Shown here one piece after another: positions 28,027-38,154 of a stretch of 64,000 nt of DNA. The first letter of the stretch is position 1. Each line of letters opens with the position of its first letter. Source of the stretch: Actinopolyspora xinjiangensis (lineage in GTDB: Bacteria; Actinomycetota; Actinomycetes; Mycobacteriales; Pseudonocardiaceae); the NCBI RefSeq assembly GCF_900104475.1, contig NZ_FNJR01000004.1, positions 350,890 to 414,889 on the forward strand, written 5' to 3'. A model generated the notes under the pieces. That model was not told the origin of the DNA. It ran no database searches and saw only the letters and a program-made list of their open reading frames with translations. The translations under genes were made by a program, and so were the position numbers.

Positions 28027-29712
28027 TCACCTCCTGTTCGGAGCGGTGACTTCCCCGGTTTCGGCCCGGTGGATCGCCTTGTGGGCGAAGGCGTCGCACA
28101 GCGCGTACCAACTCGCCTCCACGATGTTGCCGTGCACACCCACGGTGCTCCACTCCCGGTGTTCGTCCCGGGACTCCACGAGCACCCTCGTCACGGCGTC
28201 GGTGCCGGAGGCGTCGGTGAGAATCCGCACCTTGTAGTCCACCAGCTCCACCTCGTCCAACCACGGCAGCCTGGGCACCAGTGCCTTGCGCAGCGCGGCG
28301 TCCAGCGCGTTGACGGGGCCGTTCCCCTCAGCGGTGGCGATGACGCGCTCCCCCCGCACGTGCAGCTTGACCGTGGCCTCCGAGACCACCTGCCCGTCCG
28401 GACGGTGGTCGAGCGAGACCCGGTAGGACTCGAGGCCGAAGGGAGCTCCGAACGACGGACCGTCCGAGGTGTCCACCTCGGTCTCCGAGATCGTGCCCTC
28501 GGCGAGGGCGATCTCACGGCGCAGCAGCAACTCCAGCGAGGCGTCGGCGCCTTCGAACGACCACCCCTGCGACTCCAGCTCCTTGACCCGCCGCACCACA
28601 CCGGTGACGGCGTCCGGCGAGGAGCTCAGGTCCAGCCCGAGCTCGGCGGCCTTGAGCTCCAGACTGGCGCGCCCCGACATCTCGGTCACCAGCACCCGCA
28701 TCCCGTTGCCGACACGTTCCGGCTGGATGTGGTTGTACAGCTCCGGATCCACCTTGATCGCGCTGGCGTGCAGCCCGGCCTTGTGGGCGAAGGTCGAGGC
28801 TCCGACGTAGGCCTGGTGGGTGTCCGGGGCGATGTTGGCGATCTCGGCGAGCGCGTGCGAGACCCGGCTGAGCTCGGACAGGTTGCCCTCGGGCAGCACG
28901 GGCAGTCCCAGCTTCGTCTCCAGGTTCCCGACGACGGCGAACAGGTCCGCGTTGCCCGCGCGTTCGCCGTACCCGTTGGCGGTGCACTGCACGTGCGTGG
29001 CCCCCGCCTGCACGGCGGCGAGCGTGTTGGCGACGGCGCAGCCGGTGTCGTCCTGGCAGTGGATGCCGACCCGGAAGCCGGTGCGCTCGACGACCTCCTC
29101 GACGGTCTCCGCCAGTCCGGTCGGCAGCTGCCCGCCGTTGGTGTCGCACAGGCAGACCAGATCCGCACCGGCGTGCACGGCCGCTTCGAGCATCCGCAGC
29201 GCGGTGTCCGGATCGTGGGCGTAGCCGTCGAAGAAGTGCTCGGCGTCCAGGAAGACCCGCCGGCCGTGTTCGGTGAGGTAGCGCACGGTGTCGGCGATCA
29301 TGGCGTGGTTCTCCGCCACGTCGGTGCGCAGCGCGCGTTCGATGTGCCTGCTGTCGGACTTGGCCACCAGGGTGATCGCGGGAGCACCCGAGTCGAGCAA
29401 CGCGGCGACCTGGGAGTCCTCCCGAACCGAGGCTCCCGGACGGCGGGTGGAACCGAAGGCGGTGAGCACGGCGTGCCGAAGATCGAGTTCACCGGCGGAG
29501 GCCCGCCGGAAGAACTCGGTGTCCTTCGGCAACGCACCGGGCCAACCGCCTTCGATGAAGCCCACGCCGAGGTTGTCCAGGATGCGAGCGACCGCGAGCT
29601 TGTCGGCCACCGAGTAGGAGATGCCTTCGCGCTGCGCACCGTCGCGCAGTGTCGTGTCGTAGACGTGGAACGTGTCCGCCGGTGGGGTTCCTGCCGGGCT
29701 GGTGCGGGTCAC
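28027..29712 (-). CDS. cimA: Citramalate synthase
   Basis: 561 residues from a GTG at 29712 with GGAGGGA four bases upstream. The DRE-TIM barrel starts VYDTTLRDGAQREGISYSV and IEGGWPGALPKD, the pattern of the citramalate synthase family rather than of leucine-type isopropylmalate synthase; HCQDDTGCAVAN carries the metal ligands, and a C-terminal LeuA-like allosteric domain follows (about residues 420-560). It condenses pyruvate and acetyl-CoA to citramalate, which leuCD and leuB convert to 2-oxobutyrate, the isoleucine precursor. An isoleucine leader peptide and terminator lie just upstream, supporting the role. Confidence 0.9.
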   Translation of the reverse strand: MTRTSPAGTPPADTFHVYDTTLRDGAQREGISYSVADKLAVARILDNLGVGFIEGGWPGALPKDTEFFRRASAGELDLRHAVLTAFGSTRRPGASVREDSQVAALLDSGAPAITLVAKSDSRHIERALRTDVAENHAMIADTVRYLTEHGRRVFLDAEHFFDGYAHDPDTALRMLEAAVHAGADLVCLCDTNGGQLPTGLAETVEEVVERTGFRVGIHCQDDTGCAVANTLAAVQAGATHVQCTANGYGERAGNADLFAVVGNLETKLGLPVLPEGNLSELSRVSHALAEIANIAPDTHQAYVGASTFAHKAGLHASAIKVDPELYNHIQPERVGNGMRVLVTEMSGRASLELKAAELGLDLSSSPDAVTGVVRRVKELESQGWSFEGADASLELLLRREIALAEGTISETEVDTSDGPSFGAPFGLESYRVSLDHRPDGQVVSEATVKLHVRGERVIATAEGNGPVNALDAALRKALVPRLPWLDEVELVDYKVRILTDASGTDAVTRVLVESRDEHREWSTVGVHGNIVEASWYALCDAFAHKAIHRAETGEVTAPNRR

Positions 29713-29784
29713 TGTCCCTCCAGAAGGGCGGTGATGGTCGGGCCTGTCGCGGCGTGGACGGCCCGCGGTGGCTGTCGTGGACAC

Positions 29785-29815
29785 AAAAAAGACCCCCCGC
29801 GAATGCGAGAGGTCT
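29785..29815 (-). terminator. Attenuator terminator of cimA
   Basis: On the minus strand an 11-pair stem (29805-29815 with 29790-29800, two G-T pairs), four-base loop ATTC and a run of six T. It lies 73 bases before the cimA start. A separate perfect 11-base hairpin (29842-29852 with 29816-29826) lies immediately upstream and covers the leader stop codon. The free GACTCCGC in that hairpin loop can pair with the 3' arm of the terminator, a candidate antiterminator. Confidence 0.8.
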
Positions 29816-29839
29816 GCGCGCCGGGTCCGCGGAGTCGAG

Positions 29840-29884
29840 TCACCCGGCGCGCTCGCCAATAATGCCCATCGTGTACTGGACCAT
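29840..29884 (-). CDS. cimA leader peptide with tandem isoleucine codons
   Basis: A 14-codon frame, MVQYTMGIIGERAG. Both isoleucines (codons 8 and 9) use ATT, rare in this genome where ATC dominates. The last codons form the first arm of the hairpin that precedes the terminator. Ribosome stalling at Ile-Ile for lack of charged tRNA-Ile would mask that arm. The translation start is uncertain, with only a weak ribosome binding site; a weak -35/-10 pair (TTGGAG, 17 bases, AGCATT) lies upstream. Confidence 0.72.
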   Translation of the reverse strand: MVQYTMGIIGERAG

Positions 29885-30073
29885 GCCGCAATGCTCGCAC
29901 ATCGCGAAAGCTCTCCAACCAGTGGGCCCTTTTTCCCAGGATGCGGACGTGACGATTCGCCCACCGCCTCGGCCCGGGATCACACCTCACGAGGTGGCCG
30001 GACCGGTCGACGGGACACCCCGCACGGCGGTGTCGGACAGGCCCGGAGAACGGTTCCGGGCCCGCGTGAACCG

Positions 30074-31117
30074 TCACACCTGCTGCACGACCTCCCGGGC
30101 GGACACCAGGGCGGCGAGCCGGTCGCCGATGGCGTGGGTCGCCCCCGGGGCGGAGTGATCGCGGGTCGCCAGATCGAAGGCGACCGAGGCCTGGACCCTC
30201 CTGGCCGCCTCGGCGTAGCCGACGTGGTCGAGCAGCAGCGCCACCGACAGCACCGCCGCGGTCGGATCGGCGGTTCCCTGCCCCGCGATGTCGGGAGCAC
30301 TGCCGTGCACCGGTTCGAACATGCTCGGATTCCGCCTGGTGGCGTCGATGTTCCCGCTGGCGGCCCTGCCTATCCCACCGGTGACGGCGCCCGCCAGGTC
30401 GGTGATGATGTCGCCGAACAGGTTGTCGGTGACGATCACGTCGAACCTGCTGGGGTCCTGGACCAGGTGGATCGTGGTCGCGTCGACGTGCTCATAGGTA
30501 ACCGTGACGTCCGGGTACTGCAGCGAGAGCTCCTCGACCACGCGGGACCAGAGCGATCCGGCGTGACTGAGCACGTTGGTCTTGTGCACGAGGGTCAGAT
30601 GCTTGCGCGGACGTGCCGAGGCCCTCGCGAACGCGTCGCGAACCACCCGCTCCACCCCGAATGCGGTGTTCAGGCTCACCTCGGTGGCCACCTCCTGCGG
30701 GGTGTCCTTGCGGAGCAGTCCGCCGTTGCCCGCGTAGGGCCCTTCGGTTCCTTCCCGCACGACGACCATGTCGATCTCACCGGGATCGGCGATCGGACTC
30801 TGCACACCCGGGTAGAGCCGTGCCGGGCGCAGGTTCACGTGGTGATCGAGCTCGAAGCGCAGCCGCAACAGCAGTCCACGCTCCAGAATGCCGCTCGGCA
30901 CCGACGGATCGCCCACAGCACCGAGCAGAATCCCGTCGTGCTCGCGCAACTCACCCAACACGGATTCGGGAAGTAGCTCCCCGGTGTTGTGCCAGCGAGC
31001 GGCTCCCAGGTCATACCGAGTGATCTCGGTTTCGGGGAGGACCTCCCCCAGCACCTTCAGCGCCTCGGCCACCACTTCCGGCCCGATCCCGTCACCTGGG
31101 ATCACAGCGAGCCGCAT
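30074..31117 (-). CDS. leuB: 3-isopropylmalate dehydrogenase
   Basis: 347 residues from an ATG at 31117, seven bases after GGGAGG. It oxidatively decarboxylates 3-isopropylmalate (and methylmalate from the citramalate route). The decarboxylating-dehydrogenase signatures are [30 protein letters not shown], the metal-binding [14 protein letters not shown] and [12 protein letters not shown]. It precedes cimA on the same strand, but the cimA attenuator and 361 bases separate them. Confidence 0.96.
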   Translation of the reverse strand: MRLAVIPGDGIGPEVVAEALKVLGEVLPETEITRYDLGAARWHNTGELLPESVLGELREHDGILLGAVGDPSVPSGILERGLLLRLRFELDHHVNLRPARLYPGVQSPIADPGEIDMVVVREGTEGPYAGNGGLLRKDTPQEVATEVSLNTAFGVERVVRDAFARASARPRKHLTLVHKTNVLSHAGSLWSRVVEELSLQYPDVTVTYEHVDATTIHLVQDPSRFDVIVTDNLFGDIITDLAGAVTGGIGRAASGNIDATRRNPSMFEPVHGSAPDIAGQGTADPTAAVLSVALLLDHVGYAEAARRVQASVAFDLATRDHSAPGATHAIGDRLAALVSAREVVQQV

Positions 31118-31317
31118 GCACACACCTCCCGAGTACTACCCCGATTCGGGGCTGAAACGTTGTGCCGCAGATTACCGTGCTTCGGTGTCGCACAGGCACG
31201 CCGGACCCCGAAACTGGACGTCACCTCCCGCGCAGTGGGACACCCGTTCGGGCGATTCTCGTCCCTACAGTGGGTGTTCGAACCGTGCTGACACATCGGT
31301 GACCAGCCAGTGGGACA
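31118..31317. other. Upstream region of leuB
   Basis: Gene-free together with the terminator that follows. TAATCT (minus strand, near 31170) may be a -10 box. CCCCGAATCGGGG near 31140 can fold just before the ribosome binding site. No leader peptide with leucine codons was recognised. Confidence 0.35.
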
Positions 31318-31357
31318 CGAAAAAACGGGGGCCACCGCGACTGCGGTGGCCCCCGTT
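31318..31357 (-). terminator. Strong rho-independent terminator of serA
   Basis: A perfect 15-base stem (31324-31338 with 31343-31357), four-base loop and a T run on the minus strand. It isolates serA from leuB downstream. Confidence 0.92.
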
Positions 31358-31454
31358 CAATCGATCAGGGGAACGTCTCCGTTCCCCACTCCACGAGTGG
31401 CTCAGGAACCACGTCGGGCAGCGGACCCGCCCCGGCCGCGGTTCGGAAGGCCCG

Positions 31455-33050
31455 TCACTCGAAGCTGACGGTGCGCACCGTCTTGGCCCCCACGGCGGCG
31501 CCGATCGGCTCCAGCACCCCGGCGTCCACGGGCCGATCCACGCGCAGCAGCATGATCGCGTCCGAACCGTCCGAGGTCTGGCTGATCTGCGCGGCCTCGA
31601 TGTTGGTCCCGACCTCGCCGAGCAGAGTCCCGACCTTGCCCATGACACCGGGGCGGTCCGGGTACTCCAGCAGCAGCACACTGCCCTCGGCACGCAGGTC
31701 GAAGTGCCTGCCGTTGACCTCGACGAGCTTCTCCACCTGGTTCGGGCCGTCCAGGGCACCCGAGACGACCCCGGTTCGACCGTCGGACAGCACGGCGCGC
31801 ACCGAGACCACGCTGCGGTGGCTCGCGCTCTCCGGAGCGGTCTTGACGTCGATGTCGACCCCGAGGTCCTCGGCGAGCTGCGGGGCGTTGACGAAGGTGA
31901 CCTGGCTCTCCACGGCACCGGAGAAGACACCGCGCAGCGCGGCCAGCGGCAGCACGGAGACATCCTCGTCGGCCAGCTCGCCCCTCGCCTCGACCGTGAC
32001 GGAGGTCGGCGTGCTGCCGAGCACCGCGGCCAGCAACGAGCCCAGCTTCTGGGTCAGCGGCAGGTAGGGACGGACCTCCTCACCGACGGCCCCGCCCTGC
32101 ACGTTGACCGCGTCGGGGACGAAGTCGCCGCGCAGCGCCTGCAGCGTGGAGTGGGCGACGTCGGTACCAGCCCGGTCCTGGGCCTCGGCGGTGGAGGCTC
32201 CCAGGTGCGGGGTGGCGACGACGTTGGAGAGCTCGAACAGCGGGCTGGAGGTGGTGGGCTCGGTGCTGTAGACGTCGATGCCGGCGCCACCGAGGTGGCC
32301 GCTGCGCAGGGATTCGGCGAGGGCGTCCTCGTCGATGAGCCCGCCGCGCGAGGCGTTGACGACGATCGCGCCCTGCTTGGTCTTCTTGAGCTCCTCCGCA
32401 CCGATGAGGCCGAGCGTCTCGGCCGTCTTCGGCAGGTGGATCGACATCGCGTCGGCGCGCTGCAGCAGTTCCTCGAGGCTGACCAGCTCGATGCCGAGCT
32501 GTGCGGCACGCGCCGCCGAGACGTAGGGGTCGTAGGCGATCAGCTTCGCGCCGAAGGCCTCCAGCCGCTGCGCGACGAGCTGGCCGATCTTGCCGAGGCC
32601 GATGACGCCGATGGTCTTGTTGTTGATCTCCACGCCGCTGTAGGAACTGCGCTTCCACTCACCGGCACGCAGGCTCGCGTCGGCCGCGGCGACGTTGCGG
32701 GCCACCGCCAGCAGCAGCGCGATCGCGTGCTCGGCCGCGGAGACGATGTTGGAGGTGGGGGCGTTGACGACCATGATGCCGCGCTCGGTGGCCGCGGGCA
32801 CCTCGACGTTGTCCAGACCCACCCCGGCACGGGCGACGACCTTCAGCCGCGTGCTGGCCGAATAGACCTCGGCATCGACTTTCGTCGCCGAACGGACCAG
32901 CAGCGCGTCGGCGTCGGCAACGGCCTCGAGCAGTGCCGGGCGGTCGGTGCCGTCAACGTGGCGGATCTCGACCTCGTCTCCGAATGCTTCCAGCACCGAA
33001 GGAGCCAGCTTCTCGGCGATCAGGACGACAGGACGGCTTGCGTTGGTCAC
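31455..33050 (-). CDS. serA: D-3-phosphoglycerate dehydrogenase
   Basis: 531 residues from a GTG at 33050 with TGGAG upstream. It commits 3-phosphoglycerate to serine. The NAD motif TIGVIGLGKIGQLVAQRL, the Arg/Glu/His catalytic set (NASRGGLIDEDAL, ATPHLGASTAEAQ), an intervening domain (about residues 320-450) and a C-terminal ACT domain (LLLEYPDRPGVMGKVGTLLG) give the long actinobacterial type 1 form, which is inhibited by serine. It is monocistronic, closed by the terminator at 31318-31357. The same gene precedes leuB in M. tuberculosis (Rv2996c). Confidence 0.96.
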   Translation of the reverse strand: MTNASRPVVLIAEKLAPSVLEAFGDEVEIRHVDGTDRPALLEAVADADALLVRSATKVDAEVYSASTRLKVVARAGVGLDNVEVPAATERGIMVVNAPTSNIVSAAEHAIALLLAVARNVAAADASLRAGEWKRSSYSGVEINNKTIGVIGLGKIGQLVAQRLEAFGAKLIAYDPYVSAARAAQLGIELVSLEELLQRADAMSIHLPKTAETLGLIGAEELKKTKQGAIVVNASRGGLIDEDALAESLRSGHLGGAGIDVYSTEPTTSSPLFELSNVVATPHLGASTAEAQDRAGTDVAHSTLQALRGDFVPDAVNVQGGAVGEEVRPYLPLTQKLGSLLAAVLGSTPTSVTVEARGELADEDVSVLPLAALRGVFSGAVESQVTFVNAPQLAEDLGVDIDVKTAPESASHRSVVSVRAVLSDGRTGVVSGALDGPNQVEKLVEVNGRHFDLRAEGSVLLLEYPDRPGVMGKVGTLLGEVGTNIEAAQISQTSDGSDAIMLLRVDRPVDAGVLEPIGAAVGAKTVRTVSFE

Positions 33051-33289
33051 GGGCGCGCTCCAGTAACAGAGATCAGGGTCGAAGCAAGGCACGCCATTGT
33101 GCCGGGCTGGTGCCGCAGTTTAACGCTGATATGAGAATCCGTTCACACAAGTGTTGGACGTATCACCGTAACGCGGCGGCATCCCAACACGACCGTGCGG
33201 CGGAAACAACACCGAAACAGCCGCGCACCAGCCCCTCGAAGGACTCGACGGCTCCACCGCCCCGCGACAGCGGGGGGTTGACACCCGGT

Positions 33290-33535
33290 TCACGGCTCGT
33301 CGAACTCGCCGTCCTTGGCGCCGGCCACGAAGGCGTCCCACTCCTCGGGGGTGAACACGAGCACCGGCCCCTCCGGGTCGGCACCGTTGCGCATGCCGAT
33401 GTAGCCGTCCACGAACGCGATCTCCACCCCCGGCTCGTCATCGTCGTCGGTGCTGGTGATCCACTCAGCCTTGCTGAAGTCGAGCTCGTCCCTGATGTGG
33501 GCCTTGTCGTCGACCGGTTGCGTTTCCTCACTCAC
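33290..33535 (-). CDS. DUF397-domain protein
   Basis: 81 residues from a GTG at 33535. The domain is plain: LDFSKAEWITS, VEIAFVDGYIGMRN, then PVLVFTPEEWDAFVAGAKDG. DUF397 proteins are actinomycete-specific and usually sit beside an XRE-type Scr1 regulator; some pairs act in development or in toxin-antitoxin-like control. No such partner is present here. There is no ribosome binding site; TAGTAT seven bases before the GTG suggests a leaderless mRNA. Acidic overall (four Asp in a row near residue 30). Confidence 0.85.
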   Translation of the reverse strand: MSEETQPVDDKAHIRDELDFSKAEWITSTDDDDEPGVEIAFVDGYIGMRNGADPEGPVLVFTPEEWDAFVAGAKDGEFDEP

Positions 33536-33542
33536 AGTGTGG

Positions 33543-33548
33543 ATACTA
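33543..33548 (-). promoter_or_regulatory. -10 box of the DUF397 gene
   Basis: TAGTAT ends seven bases before the GTG at 33535, so transcription should begin at the start codon. No clear -35. Confidence 0.45.
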
Positions 33549-33655
33549 GCGCGTCCCGCGTGGTCCACCGAACACCCCGGAGAACTCCGGAAAAACCGTG
33601 CGGCGCCCCGGACGCTGTCACGGACCGCCGCACGGCGGGACCTGCCCCGGACGGC

Positions 33656-35204
<1,549 letters not shown>

Positions 35205-35212
35205 CGGCGCGT

Positions 35213-37045
35213 TCACCCCTCGTCGTCGTCGAACAGCGGGCGGATTCCACGCGCCGCCATGATCTCGTCATTGCCGGTGCCGGCGGCCACCATCGGCCAC
35301 ACCTGCGCGTCCTTGCCCACAACGAAGTCGATGACGACCGGTCGATCGTCGATCTCCATGGCCCGCTCGACGACACCGTCCACGTCGGAGGCGGCTTCGC
35401 ACCGCATTCCCACACCGCCGAGGGCCTCGGCCAGCAGCGAGAAGTCGGGAATCCGGTGGTTGTGGGTGCCGAGGTCACTGTGTGAGTAGCGCTCGGCGTA
35501 GAAGAGGTTCTGCCACTGCCGAACCATACCGAGGTTTCCGTTGTTGATGACGGCGACCTTGATCGGCAAGCGTTCGATGGCGCAGGTGGCGAGCTCCTGG
35601 TTGGTCATCTGGAAGCAACCGTCACCGTCGATGGCCCACACCTGCCGGTCGGGCGTTCCGGCCTTGGCCCCCATCGCGGCAGGCACCGCGTAGCCCATCG
35701 TGCCGAGCCCACCGGAGTTGAGCCAGCTACGGGGCCGCTGGTAGCCGATGAACTGAGCGGCCCACATCTGGTGCTGTCCCACCCCGGCGGTGTAGACGGC
35801 CTCGGGGCCCGCCAGCTCACCGATCCGCTGGATCACGTACTCCGGGGATAGCGTGCCGTCGGCGGGCCAGTCGTAGCCCAGCGGGAACCGGTTCCGCCAG
35901 TCGTCGAGCTGAGTCCACCACTCGCCGAGGTCCGCGGCACCGTGCTCCCGCTCGGCGGTGTCCACGGCGTCCAGCAGTTCGGAGAGGACCTCCTTGCAGT
36001 CCCCGACGATGGGCACATCGGCGACCCGGTTCTTGGAGATCTCGGCCGGGTCGATGTCGGCGTGCACCACCTTGGCCTCCGGGGCGAAGCTCGACAGCTG
36101 GCCGGTCACCCGGTCGTCGAACCTGGTCCCCAGCGCGATCAGCAGATCGGAACGCTGCATCGCGGCCACGGCCGAGACCGTGCCGTGCATACCGGGCATG
36201 CCCAGGTGTGAGGGGTGCGAATCCGGGAACACCCCGCGCGCCATCAGGGTCGTCACGACCGGGATGCCGGTGCGCTCGGCGAGTTTGGTCAGTTCCTCGG
36301 AGGCGTTGGCCTTGAGCACTCCACCGCCGACGTAGAGGACGGGGCGCCGGGCCGAGGTCATCAGCCTGGCCGCTTCCCGAACCTGCTTGCCGTGCGGTTT
36401 GCCCACCGGGCGGTACCCCGGCAGCCGCTGCTCGGGAGGCCAGGCGAAGGACGTGTTCAGCTGCTGCACGTCCTTGGGGATGTCGACCACGACGGGGCCG
36501 GGACGCCCGCTGGAGGCGATGTAGAACGCCTCGGCGATGGTTCGCGGGATCTCGGCGGGATCGGTGACCAGGAAGTTGTGCTTGGTGACCGGCAGCGTGA
36601 TGCCGCAGATGTCGGCTTCCTGGAAGGCGTCGGTACCGATCAGGCCGGTGGTCTGCTGCCCGGTGATGGCCACGATCGGCACCGAGTCCATGTGCGCGTC
36701 GGCCAGCGCGGTGACCAGGTTGGTCGCCCCCGGCCCCGAAGTGGCCATGCAGACTCCGGTCTTGCCCGTGGCCTGGGCGTACCCGGTCGCGGCGTGGCCC
36801 GCCGCCTGCTCGTGCCGAACCAGTACGTGGCGAACCTTGGTCGAGTCCAGCAGTGGGTCGTAGGTGGGAAGGATCGTCCCACCGGGGATGCCGAACACCA
36901 CTTCGCAGCCCACGGCCTCCAACGAGCGGACCAGGGATTGCGCACCGGTGGTTCTTACCGGCGCCCCGTTGGGCGGAGCTGGTTTCGGACGCTGCCCCGG
37001 TGATGCCGCCGGGGCCGGATTCTGCCTGGTATTGGCGCTGGTCAT
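35213..37045 (-). CDS. ilvB: Acetolactate synthase large (catalytic) subunit
   Basis: 610 residues from an ATG at 37045 with GAGGCAG six bases upstream. This ThDP enzyme makes acetolactate or acetohydroxybutyrate. Three domains are seen: [20 protein letters not shown] with the catalytic Glu in [15 protein letters not shown]; the FAD-binding middle ([18 protein letters not shown]); and the ThDP/Mg motif [18 protein letters not shown] then [11 protein letters not shown] Pro-rich tail of about 30 residues precedes the core. Upstream lie a leaderless leader peptide and an attenuator. Confidence 0.97.
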   Translation of the reverse strand: MTSANTRQNPAPAASPGQRPKPAPPNGAPVRTTGAQSLVRSLEAVGCEVVFGIPGGTILPTYDPLLDSTKVRHVLVRHEQAAGHAATGYAQATGKTGVCMATSGPGATNLVTALADAHMDSVPIVAITGQQTTGLIGTDAFQEADICGITLPVTKHNFLVTDPAEIPRTIAEAFYIASSGRPGPVVVDIPKDVQQLNTSFAWPPEQRLPGYRPVGKPHGKQVREAARLMTSARRPVLYVGGGVLKANASEELTKLAERTGIPVVTTLMARGVFPDSHPSHLGMPGMHGTVSAVAAMQRSDLLIALGTRFDDRVTGQLSSFAPEAKVVHADIDPAEISKNRVADVPIVGDCKEVLSELLDAVDTAEREHGAADLGEWWTQLDDWRNRFPLGYDWPADGTLSPEYVIQRIGELAGPEAVYTAGVGQHQMWAAQFIGYQRPRSWLNSGGLGTMGYAVPAAMGAKAGTPDRQVWAIDGDGCFQMTNQELATCAIERLPIKVAVINNGNLGMVRQWQNLFYAERYSHSDLGTHNHRIPDFSLLAEALGGVGMRCEAASDVDGVVERAMEIDDRPVVIDFVVGKDAQVWPMVAAGTGNDEIMAARGIRPLFDDDEG

Positions 37046-37083
37046 CGATTCTGCCTCGTGGTCGATGAATGGGGCCGAGCACG

Positions 37084-37119
37084 AAAAAACCCCCGCCGGC
37101 ACAGGGCCGAACGAGGGTT
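37084..37119 (-). terminator. Attenuator terminator of ilvBNC
   Basis: Minus-strand stem 37106-37119 with 37088-37100 (one bulge, G-T pairs), five-base loop and six T, 39 bases before ilvB. Just upstream is a perfect 12-base hairpin (37148-37159 with 37120-37131) whose first arm is the end of the leader frame. Confidence 0.82.
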
Positions 37120-37142
37120 GGCGCGTCGACGTTTCGTACTCC

Positions 37143-37193
37143 TCAGGCGTCGACGCGCCCGGGAAGTACGAGAATGTCGTTACCGCGCTGCAT
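37143..37193 (-). CDS. ilvB leader peptide with Ile-Leu-Val-Leu codons
   Basis: A 16-residue frame, [16 protein letters not shown]. Residues 7-10 are Ile-Leu-Val-Leu, encoded ATT CTC GTA CTT; three of the four codons are rare in this genome. All three end products of the pathway are therefore sensed. The final codons form one arm of the pre-terminator hairpin. The frame starts at the predicted transcription start, so it should be translated as a leaderless mRNA. Confidence 0.82.
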   Translation of the reverse strand: MQRGNDILVLPGRVDA

Positions 37194-37200
37194 GGCTCGA

Positions 37201-37230
37201 ACATTAGACCCCGCTCGACGGGGAAGTCAA
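37201..37230 (-). promoter_or_regulatory. ilvBNC promoter
   Basis: TTGACT (37225-37230), 18-base spacer, TAATGT (37201-37206). Transcription would start about seven bases on, at the ATG of the leader peptide (37193). The best housekeeping promoter in the window. Confidence 0.75.
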
Positions 37231-37375
37231 ACCTACGGGAAAAGCTTCCCGGATTGTGGACACCACCGGACGCGAGACGCGCGTGACGGGTTTCGCCGGG
37301 AAAGACCGGACACCGTCGGAGCAGGAACACTCGGTCCCCCGGAGGAACGGACTGCGCAGCTGAGACCATCGGCGG

Positions 37376-37996
37376 GTGAACGACTCGCAGGAAAACGACC
37401 GACCCCACGACCCGGAAGCACGCGAGCCCGGGGAAGGGCCACAGCGGGAGGGGGACGCCGACGAGGGGACCGCCGGGTGGACTTCGCCTAACACCCCCGA
37501 GGAGTCGGAGGCGACCCCAGCGGGCACCACCGAGCGGGAACGACCGGACGAGGCGCCGGAGAGCGCCCCCGAGTCCTCCGGACGACGGGAGGAGCGACCG
37601 GAGCTTCCCTCCCGTCTGGTCTTCCGGCTCACGCGGGTGAGCCTGCTGGTGATCCTCGTGCTCGCGGTCTGCATCAGCCCGGTGGCGGCCTCACTGCCCT
37701 GGCTGTCGGTGCTGTACCTGGTACCACTGGGGCTGGTCCTGTGGGTGGTCCGGATGCGCACCGTCGTCGACGAGTCGGGCATCACAGCCCGCACTCTCAC
37801 CGGAAGCACCCGCATGGCGTGGACGGAGATCAAGGCGCTGCGGCTCGACGAACGGCACTGGGTCCGCGCGGTGACCACTTCTGACCGGCAGGTCCGGTTG
37901 CCCGCGCTGCGGGTGCGGGACGTGCCCCGGCTGGCCGCGATGAGCGGTGGGCGGATCCAGGACCCGAGTCGCCCGGACGGCCCTCCCGAGGAGTGA
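37376..37996 (+). CDS. PH-domain membrane protein (Cfp6-like)
   Basis: 206 residues from a GTG at 37376. The first 78 residues are hydrophilic and disordered (Glu/Pro/Arg rich). Two adjacent membrane segments follow ([18 protein letters not shown] and [16 protein letters not shown], about residues 88-125), then a short bacterial PH-like domain ([43 protein letters not shown]). It corresponds in position and C-terminal sequence to M. tuberculosis Rv3004 (Cfp6). Function unknown. It diverges from ilvB. Confidence 0.78.
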   Translation: MNDSQENDRPHDPEAREPGEGPQREGDADEGTAGWTSPNTPEESEATPAGTTERERPDEAPESAPESSGRREERPELPSRLVFRLTRVSLLVILVLAVCISPVAASLPWLSVLYLVPLGLVLWVVRMRTVVDESGITARTLTGSTRMAWTEIKALRLDERHWVRAVTTSDRQVRLPALRVRDVPRLAAMSGGRIQDPSRPDGPPEE

Positions 37997-38154
37997 ACCC
38001 CACAGAACTCTCACGATGCGGACAATGCCAGGGCGTTCACGAGCACTGGGAGCTCCGGAGTAGTGTCGTGCTCACCGCGAACTCCCGGCGCCCACAAGGC
38101 GTGACCACGCCCCGCCCGCGTGGCGACATTCCCACGAAGTGAGAGCTTTCAACG

